Shown here: positions 19,781 to 30,259 of the stretch, piece by piece
How positions within the stretch are numbered: the stretch's first letter is position 1
How the letters are laid out: the number at the start of each line of letters is the position of its first letter
Source: Chara braunii
Lineage: Eukaryota; Streptophyta; Charophyceae; Charales; Characeae
Reading direction: 5' to 3'
Assembly: GCA_003427395.1 (NCBI GenBank)
Contig: BFEA01001116.1
Span: forward strand, 91,745-140,279
Length of the DNA stretch: 48,535 nucleotides
Program-made: the position numbers and the translations under genes
The notes under the pieces: generated by a model
Told to the model about the DNA's origin: nothing
Seen by the model: only the letters and a program-made list of their open reading frames with translations
Database searches by the model: none

Positions 19781-20279
19781 AGCTAACAGCCATTTCGTCA
19801 AAACGGACATATTATATTTTTTGAACGAAATCAAAACTGACTTTTTTTGCCAAAATCGGGTCGGAATTTTTTGCTCCTGGGGGTCCGGCGTTTTGGGAAC
19901 GCCGGACCCCCTACATGTATCTGGTCTATGGTTGAGACCAGATACAAAAAAAAGAAAAAATTATATTTTTTGAACGAAATCAAAACTGACTTTTTTTTGC
20001 CAAAATCCGGTCGGAATTTTTTGCTCCTGGGGGTCCGGCGTTCCCAAAACACCGGACCCCCTACATGTATCTGGTCTATGGTTGAGACCAGATACAAAAA
20101 AAATAAAAAAAATTGTATCTGGTCTCAACCATAGACCAGATACATGTAGGGGGTCTGGCGTTTCGGGAACGCTGGACCCCCAGGAGCAAAAAATTCCGAA
20201 CGGATTTTGGCAAAAAAAGTCAGTTTTGATTTCGTTCAAAAAATATAACATGTCCGTTTTGACGAAATGGCTGTTAGCT
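19781..20279. mobile_element. 499-bp foldback element of three hairpin-bearing units
   Basis: The ends are inverted repeats of about 30 bp (AGCTAACAGCCATTTCGTCA at 19781-19800 and its complement at 20260-20279). The interior holds three ~150-bp units, two direct (about 19801-19960 and 19961-20109) and one inverted (about 20110-20259). Each unit contains a GC-rich hairpin (GGGGGTCCGGCGTT with its complement, 19879-19911 in unit 1) and a second hairpin (GTATCTGGTCT with AGACCAGATAC, 19917-19945). No protein is encoded. It resembles a MITE or Foldback-type element. AGCT-containing flanks leave the target duplication unresolved. Confidence 0.85.
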
Positions 20280-21057
20280 AAGGGGGTGGGAGTGGAAGTC
20301 ATTGAACGCAGATGGGGGTGGATTCCAAGCAAATACACAAACAACGTTTATTTGTAAATCACGTCATTGTCATTAGTATTGCTTTTGATTAGCTGTAGGA
20401 CAACATTGTGTATGTTCTGACAGAGTGTAAGAACTAGTTATTAATCTGCCTAGACTAGTTATCGTTTGGAATTGTCTTTTCAAAGAGCTAATTGGACGAC
20501 ATGATATATAGCAGGACTTGGATGTACGTACAGCACTGCAGGTAAAATTAGTCTCTGTCTTCTTGAGTGTCATCACACACCCAATCAGCTACTGAACAGT
20601 AGAAGGTAGGAAAAAGTTACCTTGTGGTGGAGGTAATTTCTATAATCTACGATTGAAACAGGCTAACGTTACAAGAATATTGAGTCATACTGGTAGGAGA
20701 CCGTCCGTGTTTCAGAGCCTCCCTGAAGATGGGGTCGTGCAATTCAAAAGGAGGTTCAAGGAGGTAGGTCAGCAATGATGCCACCCTCAAGTGGTCAGGC
20801 CACTTTGCAGAGTATAAGCAGTCAGTCAGGTTCTGGTCAGTCTGCAGGGTCCAGCATGACCAGTCTGCAATAGCACTTTGTACATAGAAATTACAAGCAG
20901 AGCTCAGGTTAGCAAAACTGAATAAGAAGCAGAAAACAGGAAGCAAGCACACAAAGAGACACTGGCAGGGGAAGTTGGGAGTCTTGGGCAGCAGGGACAC
21001 TAGAGGGAAAAGAAAAGCCATTATCAAATTGATTTTGGGCCTTGGCCAAACTGCGCT
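20280..21057. other. Unassigned
   Basis: Mixed-composition sequence without recognisable domain or repeat. Confidence 0.5.
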
Positions 21058-21775
21058 ATGCATGGCAAGTTGAACCAACTAATGCCCAGGACAACGACTA
21101 CTTGTTCCCCCTGTTGGACCATCTCCAGTTCTACATGTATAGGTCCGCTGGTGCCACCACCACCAGTCAGCCCATCTGGTACCACTACTGGTGCTGCATC
21201 ACAAGTCGTGGCGCAGCCTCTTTTGGGCTGGCAAGAGTATCAGGCACTACAGGGCCGTTACCATTACCATAGCCCCCTTTCTCAACACAACTCTGGAGAA
21301 ACCGGACCCTTATACTGGGGACAAAAAGGGTGAAAACTTACGTACCTCGTTAAAGGGCGGTCCCATTGTATGTTGGCATGAGAGACGCACAAAAGGACTG
21401 TGAAGCCATTGTAGCATCAACAATCCTGAAAGGCTGTGCAGCAGCATGGTTGACTGGAGTTGTAGCAACATATGGGTTTGGGAAAGATTTTGAGGTTTGG
21501 GCTAGGACCAAGACTTTGGAGGACTTCGTGGGACTGGCGGAAAAGCGGTTTTATGACCAAACAGCTGCACAAAAAGACACAAGAAAGCTTTGCATGCTAG
21601 ACTCTACACTACGAAAGAACTCTAAAAGGGAAGCAACAACAAGACTAAGGGTTCTGCAGACGGCTTTGAACCTCAGGGGGTGGGAATGTGAGGCTCCAGG
21701 CATCGGCGGTGCTGAGGAAAGGGGCCACAATTGGAAAGATACCTCCGGCCCTAAGTGAAGGTCGCGGCTGCAAAA
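21058..21775 (+). pseudogene. Ty3/gypsy Gag fragment
   Basis: The plus strand reads, in three successive frames, a Pro/Ser/Gln-rich N terminus (LLGWQEYQALQGRYHYHS near 21215), KPDPYTGDKKGENLRT near 21305, and a capsid-like stretch from 21366: AIVASTILKGCAAAWL, FEVWARTKTLEDFVGLAEKRF and AQKDTRKLCML. The W..........F..FV.la..RF.D..AQ..T.KL pattern is that of retrotransposon Gag capsid domains. At least two frameshifts break it and no zinc knuckle or pol follows, so it is a truncated copy. Nearby pol fragments are on the other strand and are probably other elements. Confidence 0.7.
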
Positions 21776-22072
21776 TTGTGACAGTTACCTCTGGCAGTTT
21801 GTGCCAGAGTTAGCACCACGTGACGACAAGTGTCCTCACACTAAATAAGGAAAAGAAAAGAAAAAAAACTATTTCCTAATTTCTACTGCACCTGGCTTTT
21901 GTCTTGGCCAGGTGCATGCTGTTGCATGCAACAGCCCCCTTCCTTTTTCTCTGTTGTCCTCCCCTGAAAACGGGGAGGCAGTTGGCAGGTTGGGAGAGGT
22001 AGGACCTCCTTCTCTCCCGTTTTCCCTCTCTCTCCCTCTGGTTTTCCAACTCCCTCACGCGCAACGTCGTGA

Positions 22073-22098
22073 GCCGCAAGATCTTGGGATCTTGCGGC
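22073..22098. repeat. Perfect 11-bp hairpin
   Basis: GCCGCAAGATC (22073-22083), loop TTGG, GATCTTGCGGC (22088-22098). It lies in otherwise unassigned sequence (21776-22223) about 300 bp after the gag fragment. It could be a structured element end or a terminator-like fold; nothing decides. Confidence 0.8.
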
Positions 22099-22223
22099 TA
22101 CGAATATTCGTGCCGTTTAGGTGGGGAGCTGAATATGCTCCCACACAGTCCAAAAGGACTGTTCTTCCTACCACGAGGTAAGTTACCTCGAGAAGGCCAG
22201 CACTGAACAGTTGAGAAAGGGTC

Positions 22224-22898
22224 GGCCTCAGCCTCTCCAACCAACCGGTAGGCCCTACCTCTCGGTTAGTTGCAAGAGGCCAGGACAGTCGGGAAGGTTC
22301 TCATTGGGAGTTCCCCAATTCCCGAACACATCGACGCGACCTCCAGAAAGTGACAAAAGGGCGTAGGCCACTGGATTTGACACTCTCGCAGACACTGGCT
22401 GCCAGTGCTAGGAAGGAAGGTGAGGAGCAGCCACAGTACCTTGCTCTGTCAATGGCAGCCATAGTTGTGGTGGAAGGAAGAAGGTGCCGCTGGGGCTGGG
22501 TTGGTCAGGGAAGGAGGACAGCTGTAGGAGTAGGCGGACTTACCTGGTGATGGCCAAGGAGCACACTCGTGGTGATCAGACTCTGCAGCGTCGCTAGGTA
22601 AGAGAAGGGTGGACAAAGAGAAAGTGAGTGTGAGGGAGAGAAGTAGGATGTGTATAGACAGAGAGAAGGAGATTAGAAGAGGCAATCACATTATAGTAGA
22701 GTTGCTATATTGTGGTTGTATTGATGGGTGGAGGCGAGAAGTTGGGAGTTCTTTATCAGTAAGTGTTCATGTGTTCTGATTTGGTGTGTTCTCGGCTTTG
22801 TAATTCTGCTTTTCACTTTGATCATATATGTTTGTCGTGCTTTGAGTCTTGTGCCGCTTGCAAAAAGTTGTGTTCCCATTAATTGGTCCCTTGGATGT
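22224..22898 (+). repeat. Repeat pair A, partner copy
   Basis: 22224-22410 matches 18278-18480 inverted, and 22527-22898 matches 18556-18908 direct. It contains GA-rich words (about 22605-22680). Confidence 0.8.
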
Positions 22899-23621
22899 GC
22901 CTGCTCGAGAGAAGTTAATTCACACACCAGCGAACAACTAACTCCAACATTTGTAGATGCAAGCAGAGATTGGGATAGAAGAAAATAGCCCAACGTCTCT
23001 CCTCCGTCCGACCACCTGAACGCTGTCCACAAGTTCTTATCCCGATCAAGTTGAGCACAAAGTTTCATCTCCAGCGAAAAACAACAACCAGTGACAGCCA
23101 AAGAACAATGCCCAAGTCCTTCTCTCATGTCTCTGCCTGGCGGCCTCCACACAAAGTTGTCTCAATGGGCAACGATTGCCATGCAAAGATAAATTGTCGG
23201 CCAAAGGGAAACCACGCGAGCTAGTAGAAGGTGTAGTCCCTTCTAGGCTTCTACATTGTCTGGTGAGGACGGCGAAATAGTCTTGGCTGGTCTAGATGAG
23301 TGGCCCTCGACCTCACAGAAAACGATGGCAGTGACTACTGACCTTGAGTCTACCAATCAGTTACAGTCTGACCACGAGATGCTCTGCTGTCAAGATGTGA
23401 CTGAGCACTTTGAAAAGCTAGAGGAAAAGTGACCAAATCTCATGTGCTCTTGGCTAGCAATGGCAGATGATCCATGAGGACTGTTGATCCTAGAAGAGGT
23501 AGATGTAAATTACCGCAACTCATGCGCCTTAGCTGATATAGGGTCGACATCGCGGTTTCTGCTCCTCGCACAAGGGCACAACTGAGCTCTTCATCAGGCC
23601 TGGAGGACCCGTGGCGGCTTC

Positions 23622-23622
<1 letters not shown>
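22899..23622. other. Unassigned
   Basis: No domain or repeat recognised between repeat pair A and the poly-C tract. Confidence 0.5.
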
Positions 23623-23669
<47 letters not shown>

Positions 23670-23679
23670 NCCCCCCCCC

Positions 23680-23767
<88 letters not shown>

Positions 23768-23793
23768 CTGCATCCGTGTGATGTGGGTGGGTG

Positions 23794-23840
<47 letters not shown>
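23623..23840. repeat. (C)n(CT)n...(GT)n compound microsatellite with an N
   Basis: Poly-C runs from 23623 to 23690 with an N at 23670, (TC)n from 23691 to 23763, and (GT)n from about 23795 to 23840. Minus-strand Gly/Arg/Glu and His/Thr open frames are artefacts of these runs. Further single Ns at 23924 and 23957 mark low-quality assembly. Confidence 0.97.
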
Positions 23841-23843
<3 letters not shown>

Positions 23844-24032
23844 AGATTTCCCCACAACAGCCCCAATTCCACCCAGGTGAATAGATTCAGAATCAAAGCA
23901 GTCTTTGTCCTATTGCAGACAACNAGAGCATTTGAGATGTCCAACATATTAAAGCANTTTTATAATTAGACAGTTTTTTGGTTGTCCTTGGGGTACCCCT
24001 TTCATTGTTCTTGCAGCTCCCCTTTTACTGTG

Positions 24033-24125
24033 CCTCTTACGAACAAGGCTGCCCACGTTGATTGTGGTTGAGCGGCAGCTGCCCACATCCCCGTGTGCCT
24101 TCACGGCCCACTTGTGTGTGCCGCA
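24033..24125. repeat. Dispersed ~90-bp repeat, copy 2
   Basis: Partner of 1157-1248, same orientation: CCTCTTACGAACAAGGC, GGTTGAGCGGCAGCTGCCC, CATCCCCGTGTG and GCCCACTTG. Confidence 0.6.
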
Positions 24126-24323
24126 CGGTGCAGTGTTCTCTTTTCTTTTTCCCACTGGGCCCATTTCCGGGATAGTCAGCAGGCCTCCTTCTCCTTGGGC
24201 CCATTGGGTCGCAGTACATTTGGCCCGCTTCTTGCTTTTGCAATGATCCGACTCAATTTGAGCTCCAACTGCATCCATGCATGTCACCAAAAGTCCACAA
24301 CATTAGCTGAGATCCAAACGTAC

Positions 24324-24348
24324 TACTCTCTCTCTCTCTCTCTCTCTC
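24324..24348. repeat. (CT)n microsatellite
   Basis: Pure CT run beside the dispersed repeat starting at 24416. Confidence 0.95.
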
Positions 24349-24415
24349 CCCCCACTTGTATCGCTCACTCTCTTCACTTTGGACCGCTCGCTCTCACTCT
24401 CCAAATGCATTTGCC

Positions 24416-24779
24416 TATCTAACCCTATTAGCTATCGTGGTCGTCTTCTTCCTTGCCAGCCCTACCTATGGCGCTCCACCGCCGGCTTCTTCTTCCAACG
24501 CCCGACCAGTCTCCTTGTCCATAGCACAAGCTTACAGCAGCACTTCCGCAACATGCGACCAGTCTCCCCGGCCATCAAATGAGCTTACAATGTAACTGGA
24601 AGTGCTGTAGAAGCTTAAATAGTGGCCGAATTGAGATCTCTGTCATCTCCAGACCGGTAACTGTCTCCCAAGGCCTGTCGGCTACACTTTCGCCGGTTCC
24701 AGAACCCGCCAAACTTTGTAGTCGTCTTCTTCCTTGCCAGCCCTACCTGCTGCTAAATTTAGACTGGGACTTGACTTTT
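24416..24779 (+). repeat. Dispersed repeat B, plus-strand copy
   Basis: Aligns with the reverse complement of 36122-36440. Shared blocks are AACCCTAT.AGCTAT, GCACAAGC.TACAGCA, TTCCGCAACATGC, GTCTCCCAAGGCCT and TGCTGCTAAATTTAGACTGG. Inside it TCGTCTTCTTCCTTGCCAGC recurs at 24441 and 24721. Both copies adjoin a CT/GA microsatellite. Probably an LTR or SINE-like repeat; type unknown. Confidence 0.75.
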
Positions 24780-25161
24780 CTAGCCAGGTACTAGGCCTGT
24801 CGAACTCCTATGACCTAAGACTTACTTCCTTTTTTTTTTTTTTTTTTTTCTTGATACCTGGGTGCTCCGATTTGTTGGTGGGGAGCAGCACCTGCTGGAA
24901 AACGGGTCCAGTGTCCCGTTGTACATCAGATAGCCTGCCAGCATTGATTGCCCTGTTTTCAGGGGATTGGCTGTGCAGAGTTAATGATTTGAGAGCCCTT
25001 CATCACCCCCGCATCTTCACCGCCTCTTCAGTCTGCATCAGACCGCCAGATCACTCATGTTGCCCTGGCGGCTACTTCTGCCAATGCCTTTCGTGTGCTG
25101 CTTGTTAACCCACTGCTTCCTCGCTTGAGCTTGTCGGCTGTGGTCCTGCCTGAGATCCTGC

Positions 25162-27153
25162 TCACTCTGCACCGTACCATTGCATGTCGACCATTGCCAG
25201 CTGGTGTGGTGGAAACAGATCTGGAAAATCTGTGGATGGTCGCAGCGGAAATTCCTGTCCCACCGTAGTCCAGTCTCTGAAGTTAATAGAGTAGTCTATC
25301 CTGAACTCGTCCTGGTTGCATTCATGGGCGGGTTTACCATCCCATCGGACAAATGCAATCCAGCCCCCGTTCTCGCTGCCCAACCAGTCCTCCGAAAATT
25401 GCTGAATTGCTTGTGATATATCCTTTGATGCATGGAACAGCTCAAGTTGTTTTTTGAGTTTTTGCCACTGTATCCTGAGTTCTTCTTGGATGTATTGTTT
25501 TATCATGTATGCAACCTATTCCCTGGCAATGGTCCATGCCTCGCATAATATGGCTCTCCAGTCCCATGGCCAGTCGGAGCCGGTGGCCAACCGTGTCCAG
25601 ATTCTATCCCACCATCGCCATGTAAGCACGGCCCTGGACACTGCATGAATATATGTTCCATGGTTTCCGAAATTTTGTGGGAGAGAAAGGCGGTGTGACA
25701 CGACTTACACCACGGTAGCGCCCGTCCCTTCTGCTCTAGATGTGTATGATCGATCAGCCAGTCGTTAGTAGGCCGACAGCGATGTTCTATTTGCCATTGT
25801 AGCGAGGCCATCTTTGCTGGCCTGGTCCTTGTGGCGGTGAACCATCGAATGGGGCAGATTGCCTCAGTTCCTACGTCCAAATGAGACCTCCATCGAGCCT
25901 TCACCGTTTCTTTTAAGTTCGCCTTAGGTAGCAGCAGACGATAGGTAGCCTTCACCGTTAAAGTATGCAGTTTCAAACTCTCCCCCGGCCTGGTTTTACA
26001 CCGGGGGGACCAGTGCCATTCCTCGGAATCAAAGGGGAGCTCAGCCACGGGGGTGTCTGGCCGGTACACCACGAATCATGTGCAAATCAGAGTTTCTCCA
26101 CCATCCCGCCACGTCTGGCGTGTACCGGGTGAGCACATTGTTCTTACCAATGTGGAAGAGATTGATCAAGGTTTTGTCTGCTCTTACCTCCATCATGTTG
26201 CCTACACTTTCTGGATCGCCCGGGGCTGTTACCCAGTCCCCCTCTACCAGCCGCGGCCCTTTGCGCAAGATGCGGACCCAGTCTAGGGGGATAGCAAAGA
26301 TCAAGGTTTCGATGTGCTCTTCAACCTTATGATAATACTTTACTGTAGACCTTAGTTGCTGTGCAGATTTCCAGTCTCCCCCGTGTGTATCCCATATATC
26401 TTTTATTCAGGTTATACCTCTTTTAACACAGCTATTCCACAGGGTGCTTGAACTGCAGAACACTCTACTGTACTGGTCTGTGATCATTTTGTTCCCAAAG
26501 AGGGGTTGGCATGCCACCTCTTCCCACCTGGTTGGTGGGGGGTTATCGGGTAACAGGAGTCGGCGCCAAACTTTCAAAACACGGGCCCAAAAGTTGTCCC
26601 TGACCAAATCCGAGCGGGCTGTGACCTGACACGGAACTCACCCGTTGCGACGGGACCGTGGCACTGTCCAGTAAAGGTCTTCAAGCCAGGTAAGCGGGTT
26701 AACTCCTTGCGGTGCCTGGGGGGCGAGTCTGGCTATTTGTTCCAACGCAAGGGCGTGCCATGGGAGATGTGTGATGAGTAGTCTCCGAATCCATTGGATT
26801 GTTAATGCCTTGATTTGGGTATCCGGGTCTAGGATCCCCACGCCCCCTTTGTCTTTGGGTTGGATCACCGATTACCAGGCTACTCTACTAATAACATTTG
26901 GAAGCCCTCCATTGCCTCTCCATAGCAGGGCTGATAATTGCCGCTTTAACGATCGAAGGGCCTCCTTGCTGAGGGCCCAGATTGCAGATTTGTACCAGAG
27001 GGTTGCCAATATCTCACTGCTGATTGCCAGTGCCCTACCGATAAGGGAGGTGTGACGGTCATTCCAGTGGGCCAGCTTCTCTAGAGCGGGCTTCAGAATC
27101 CATTCATCATTCGAAGCAGGCTTACCTAGTGTCGTTAACATGATTCCCAGCAC
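25162..27153 (-). pseudogene. LINE ORF2 C-terminal region with zinc-binding motif
   Basis: Successive broken frames read ALEKLAHWNDRHTSLIGRA (from about 27080), LWYKSAIWALSKEALRSLKR, KDKGGVGILDPDTQIKAL (about 26860-26805; the GG.GI.DP box), LTWLEDLYWTVP, FWARVLKVWRRLL, and a zinc-ribbon-like CKSCHTAFLSHKISETMEHI followed by FMQCP (about 25705-25630). The C-x2-C...H-x4-C layout is the reverse transcriptase-associated zinc domain of plant LINEs. The last 345 bp (25506-25162) read an acidic tail without a known motif. At least four frameshifts are present. Confidence 0.85.
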
Positions 27154-28385
27154 CCTTGACCTGTGGGAGCTCGGGGGGGCACGTCCCTGGATGGTGGATC
27201 CACCATCCCGGGGGTTTTATTTTCCCAGTTGACAGTCATGTCAGAGACAACTGTGAACCGGTCGAAGAAACGCTTGATCTCTTCCATGTTTGTTGCGGCT
27301 GCATCAATCATAAGTGTCAAGTTGTCTGCAAACATCGAACAGATTGGGATTGCTTCTTCAGGGATAGTCGAGATCTAAAATTCCCTCAGGTCCTTGTTGG
27401 CACGGAGGTTCGCTGCCAATGCCTCCATCACAATTATAAACATGAAGGGTGCCAAAGGGTCGCCTTCGCGAACTGACCGATGCAGCGGGAAGGTCGACGC
27501 TATCCTCCGATTGACTTGGACGGTCGTGGTTGCGTTGCAATGCAGTATTTCGATCCAATGATGGAAAAATGGCCCTATGTTAATTTTTTCTATCCATTTG
27601 TCTAGGAAAAGCCAGTCCACGTGGTCGTAGGCTTTTTCAAAGTCGATAAAGACCACGGCTGCATTTTGTTTGTCTTGTCTTGTTAGTTTAAGTAGTTCGT
27701 TGACTAATAATATGTTATCCTGGATCCTGCGCTCTTTGATGAACCCGGTTTGCGTCGGATGGATAACATCGTCCAAGACCGGGAGCAGTCGGTTTGCCAG
27801 GGCCTTTGCTAACATTTTATAAACGGTTGTGAGCAAGGTTATTGGCCTGTAGTTTCGAATATCCATCTTATCACCCTTTTTGTGTAGCAAGGTGAGTACT
27901 CCTTGTCCTACCAGCTCCCCCATTCTCCCTGTTTCCCACACCTGCTTATAGAACTCCATGAGATCCGGGGCCATCTGTGTCCAGAAAGTCTCCCAGAATT
28001 CCTTTAGAAACCCATCGATGCCCGACGTCTTCTCTTCTTCCATCTACATCATCGCCGTCCATATTTCCTCCTTGGACAGGGGACGATCCAAATTTACTCT
28101 CTGCTGCCCTGTCAAGGACTTCTCTAGTGGTTTCAAAAACTCCCCGATTTCTTTCTCCCTTACACTCCTCTCCTGTCGGGCACACCTTGAGGTGAACAGG
28201 TCATGGAAAAAGGATCTCGCTATCTGTGTGCAATGGGGGGTGGAAGTAATAATATCTCGGTGGCCGGTCCGCGGGTCATATAGTGCTTCGAGGGTTGTTC
28301 TACGCGAGCGCTCCCGGGCCATGCTGAAGAATTTATCCATTGTTCCTTCTGTTTGATACTTCGTCAGTCGTCCTCTTATCCGCAT
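27154..28385 (-). pseudogene. LINE reverse transcriptase domain
   Basis: The frame from 28385 gives the pre-RT linker (FFHDLFTSR, LSKEEIWTAMM), then a TAG at 28044. It continues in frame with TSGIDGFLKEFWETFW (consensus SPG.DG), NYRPITLL (about 27870-27848), TQTGFIKERRIQDN, VVFIDFEKAYDHVDW (about 27660-27610, first catalytic Asp present) and VREGDPLAPFMFIIVMEAL (about 27480-27420). After a stop, another frame gives MFADNLTLM near 27333. The FADD box therefore reads FADN, so the second metal-binding Asp is lost. It is among the longer uninterrupted retroelement frames in the window (27375-28043, 222 aa). Confidence 0.92.
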
Positions 28386-28579
28386 TCCTTCCCAGTGTTG
28401 TGTGGCAAAAGGTCTGCAGTCGTTGTCTCAGCGTTTGTACCTCTGAATATTTTCTGTCTGTAAATTTTGGTTGGCGTTAAGTTGATCCTGGTGCTCTAGT
28501 TGCTGCAGCTGTTGGTGTATTTCCATCTCCTGTTGATGTTTTAAGGTTGCTAACAGTTTAGAATATTCTTGGCACTTCT

Positions 28580-29510
28580 TACCTAGGTAGAAATCCGTTA
28601 TTAAACCAATCTATTGTCTGCTGGAAGTGCTGTTTTTGCTCGTGCCAGTACTTCCAGCAGTCTGTGATATAATTTTGGAAGGTTTTGTGTCGCAAGATAT
28701 AGGTGTTAAGTTTATAAAAACCGGGTCCCCAATTAGGTTTCTTTCGAAAGGATAGAATGACCGTGCGCATTTTGTGATCGAGGCCCGGGTATGGGCTTGC
28801 AGGCAGGATTGCTGCTAAAAGCAAAGATCCCCCCATATCTTCTGAGATGAGGATCAGGTTGATCCTGGATCTCGATTGGTTTTCGGTTTCGGTCTCTCGT
28901 AAACACGAATAGAATCTTGTATCTGGATTCAGTTTCCGGAAGGAGTCAAAGACTTTCAGTGAGAGGCATAGTTCGTTTATCATCCGCTCCTCCCCGACAT
29001 ACACCGGGGCAGGAGAGGGCACCCGCCATCTATCCATCCATCTATCGGGGGCTGCATTGCAGTCCCCAGCTATGATGACCGGAAACCCTTCCGGTATTTG
29101 TGCTTTGATATTCTCAAAGAAAGTTCTTCTCTCGCTGACAGTATTGGGGGCGTATATACACAGTATACATACAATTTCAAGTTCCAATGTAACTAGGACA
29201 GACACCCACCGGCCTTCCTCCTGGTCCACCACCCAGTGGACTGGGTCTGCCCGGGACTCCGGAGGAAACCAGATAGCCACCCCAACACTTTCTGGCTTTG
29301 GGGCGTGGGCCCTGAAATCTTATGTACGGCCATATCATCTTATGAGTGCGGTTGTGCTCTGGGGTGTCCATCAGGTGTGTTTCCTGGACGCAAACTATAT
29401 TTGGCCAGTTTCTACCCCCCACTCCTTTCATCAAATCCCAGATTGCATTGGAGACTGCTGGACCAGTTTGGAGCATCATCGGTCTTCACCCGAATGGCGT
29501 TTCTCTGATT
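28580..29510 (-). pseudogene. LINE APE-type endonuclease domain
   Basis: The frame from 29479 gives NIVCVQETHL (catalytic Glu of QET) and FQGPRPKARKCWGG. A frameshift near 29285 leads to VAIWFPPES, then IVCILCIYAPNT, PVIIAGDCNAAPD (about 29085-29045; GDFN box), SRINLILIS (about 28880-28850) and LDHKMRTV (about 28780-28755). In active enzymes the last two read SRID and SDH, so here a conserved Asp is Asn and the Ser of SDH is Leu. The domain ends with GPGFYKLNTYIL, the usual GPGYWKLN.SLL. It cleaves target DNA in an active element; this copy looks inactive. Confidence 0.9.
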
Positions 29511-29520
29511 CACGCCGGTA

Positions 29521-29560
29521 GCGCTAACTGCCGCAGGGCGCAACTGCGGGGTATTAGCGC
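29521..29560. repeat. Two-tier hairpin at the LINE 5' end
   Basis: Outer stem GCGCTAA (29521-29527) with TTAGCGC (29554-29560); inner stem CCGCAG (29531-29536) with CTGCGG (29544-29549). It sits just upstream of the LINE endonuclease start and could belong to its 5' untranslated region or to the target. Confidence 0.75.
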
Positions 29561-30259
29561 GGCCTGCCCGCTGGAGAGCGTCGCGCCGACTGCTCGAGGG
29601 GAACACGTGTCGGCAGGCGAAGTGATAGCGCGCCATCACCACGGTGCAACGACAACGCAGGGAGACAAGGAAAGCACACAAGTAGCACCAGGGTGGGGCT
29701 CTGGGCGCGAGGGTGCGGGAGCCAGAAGAAGCGGACTTCACGTGGGTGGGCTGGGAAGAGGAGAGTATATCACAACACTTGTACAAACCTCCGCACGTGG
29801 ACTTGGGCGTGGAGATGAGCTACGACGACGTCAACACAACGAGAGAAAAACGTCCGCGAGGACGAGAGCTTCTACACTTGGAGAAGAGGACAACGAGGGG
29901 AGACGAGCTGGGGCAAGAGTGGCCACAACAAAACCCGCGAGTCGGTGAAGGGAGAAAAGGTAGCTGAGGCGTGGGGTGAGAGGGTGGTCGGAACCAGAGG
30001 AAAGGAGGAAGAGCGGACCTGGGCGTGAACGTGAGTGACGAGGACGGCAGCATCAGCCGACAACAACGGGACGACAACGATTACGCTCGAGGAAGAGGAC
30101 AACGAGGTGAGATTATCTGGGGCGCGCACGATTGCAACAAAATCCGGGGGAGGTCACGATAGGCGATCCGGGACAGTGGTGCAACCAGGTAAGAGAAAAA
30201 TACGGAGGATAATCCGGGGTCATTCCAACTAAGATAACGGACAAAAGCGGATAGATGTG
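29561..30259. other. GC-rich degenerate repeats, unassigned
   Basis: AGAGGACAACGAGG occurs at about 29884 and 30096 with similar surroundings (ACAACAAAA/GCAACAAAA, GTGAG), a ~210-bp spacing that suggests an old tandem duplication. No gene is recognised; long frames on both strands reflect composition. Confidence 0.5.

Larger units (their letters stand above)
25160..29510 (-). mobile_element. L1-like LINE, nearly full ORF2, degenerate
   Basis: One non-LTR retrotransposon read 29510 to 25160 on the minus strand. Order: APE-type endonuclease (29480-28580), glutamine-rich coiled-coil linker (about 28560-28440), pre-RT linker, reverse transcriptase (about 28385-27130), connection domain (27153-26400) and a C-terminal zinc-binding segment (about 25720-25620) with a tail to 25162. 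There are multiple frameshifts and an in-frame TAG at 28044. No ORF1, 3' poly(A) or target duplication was identified. The endonuclease and long ORF2 fit the L1 clade. Confidence 0.9.

Noticed and set aside
18031-21775. Gag (plus) and pol (minus) as one intact gypsy element
   Set aside because: They lie on opposite strands with unrelated repeats between them; they must be separate insertions or rearranged pieces.
23529-23947. Gly/Arg/Glu and His/Thr-rich open frames
   Set aside because: Pure translation of poly-C, CT and GT microsatellites containing Ns.
29057-29948. Plus-strand frames of 150-200 codons over the LINE 5' region
   Set aside because: Shadows of the minus-strand endonuclease; no independent motif.
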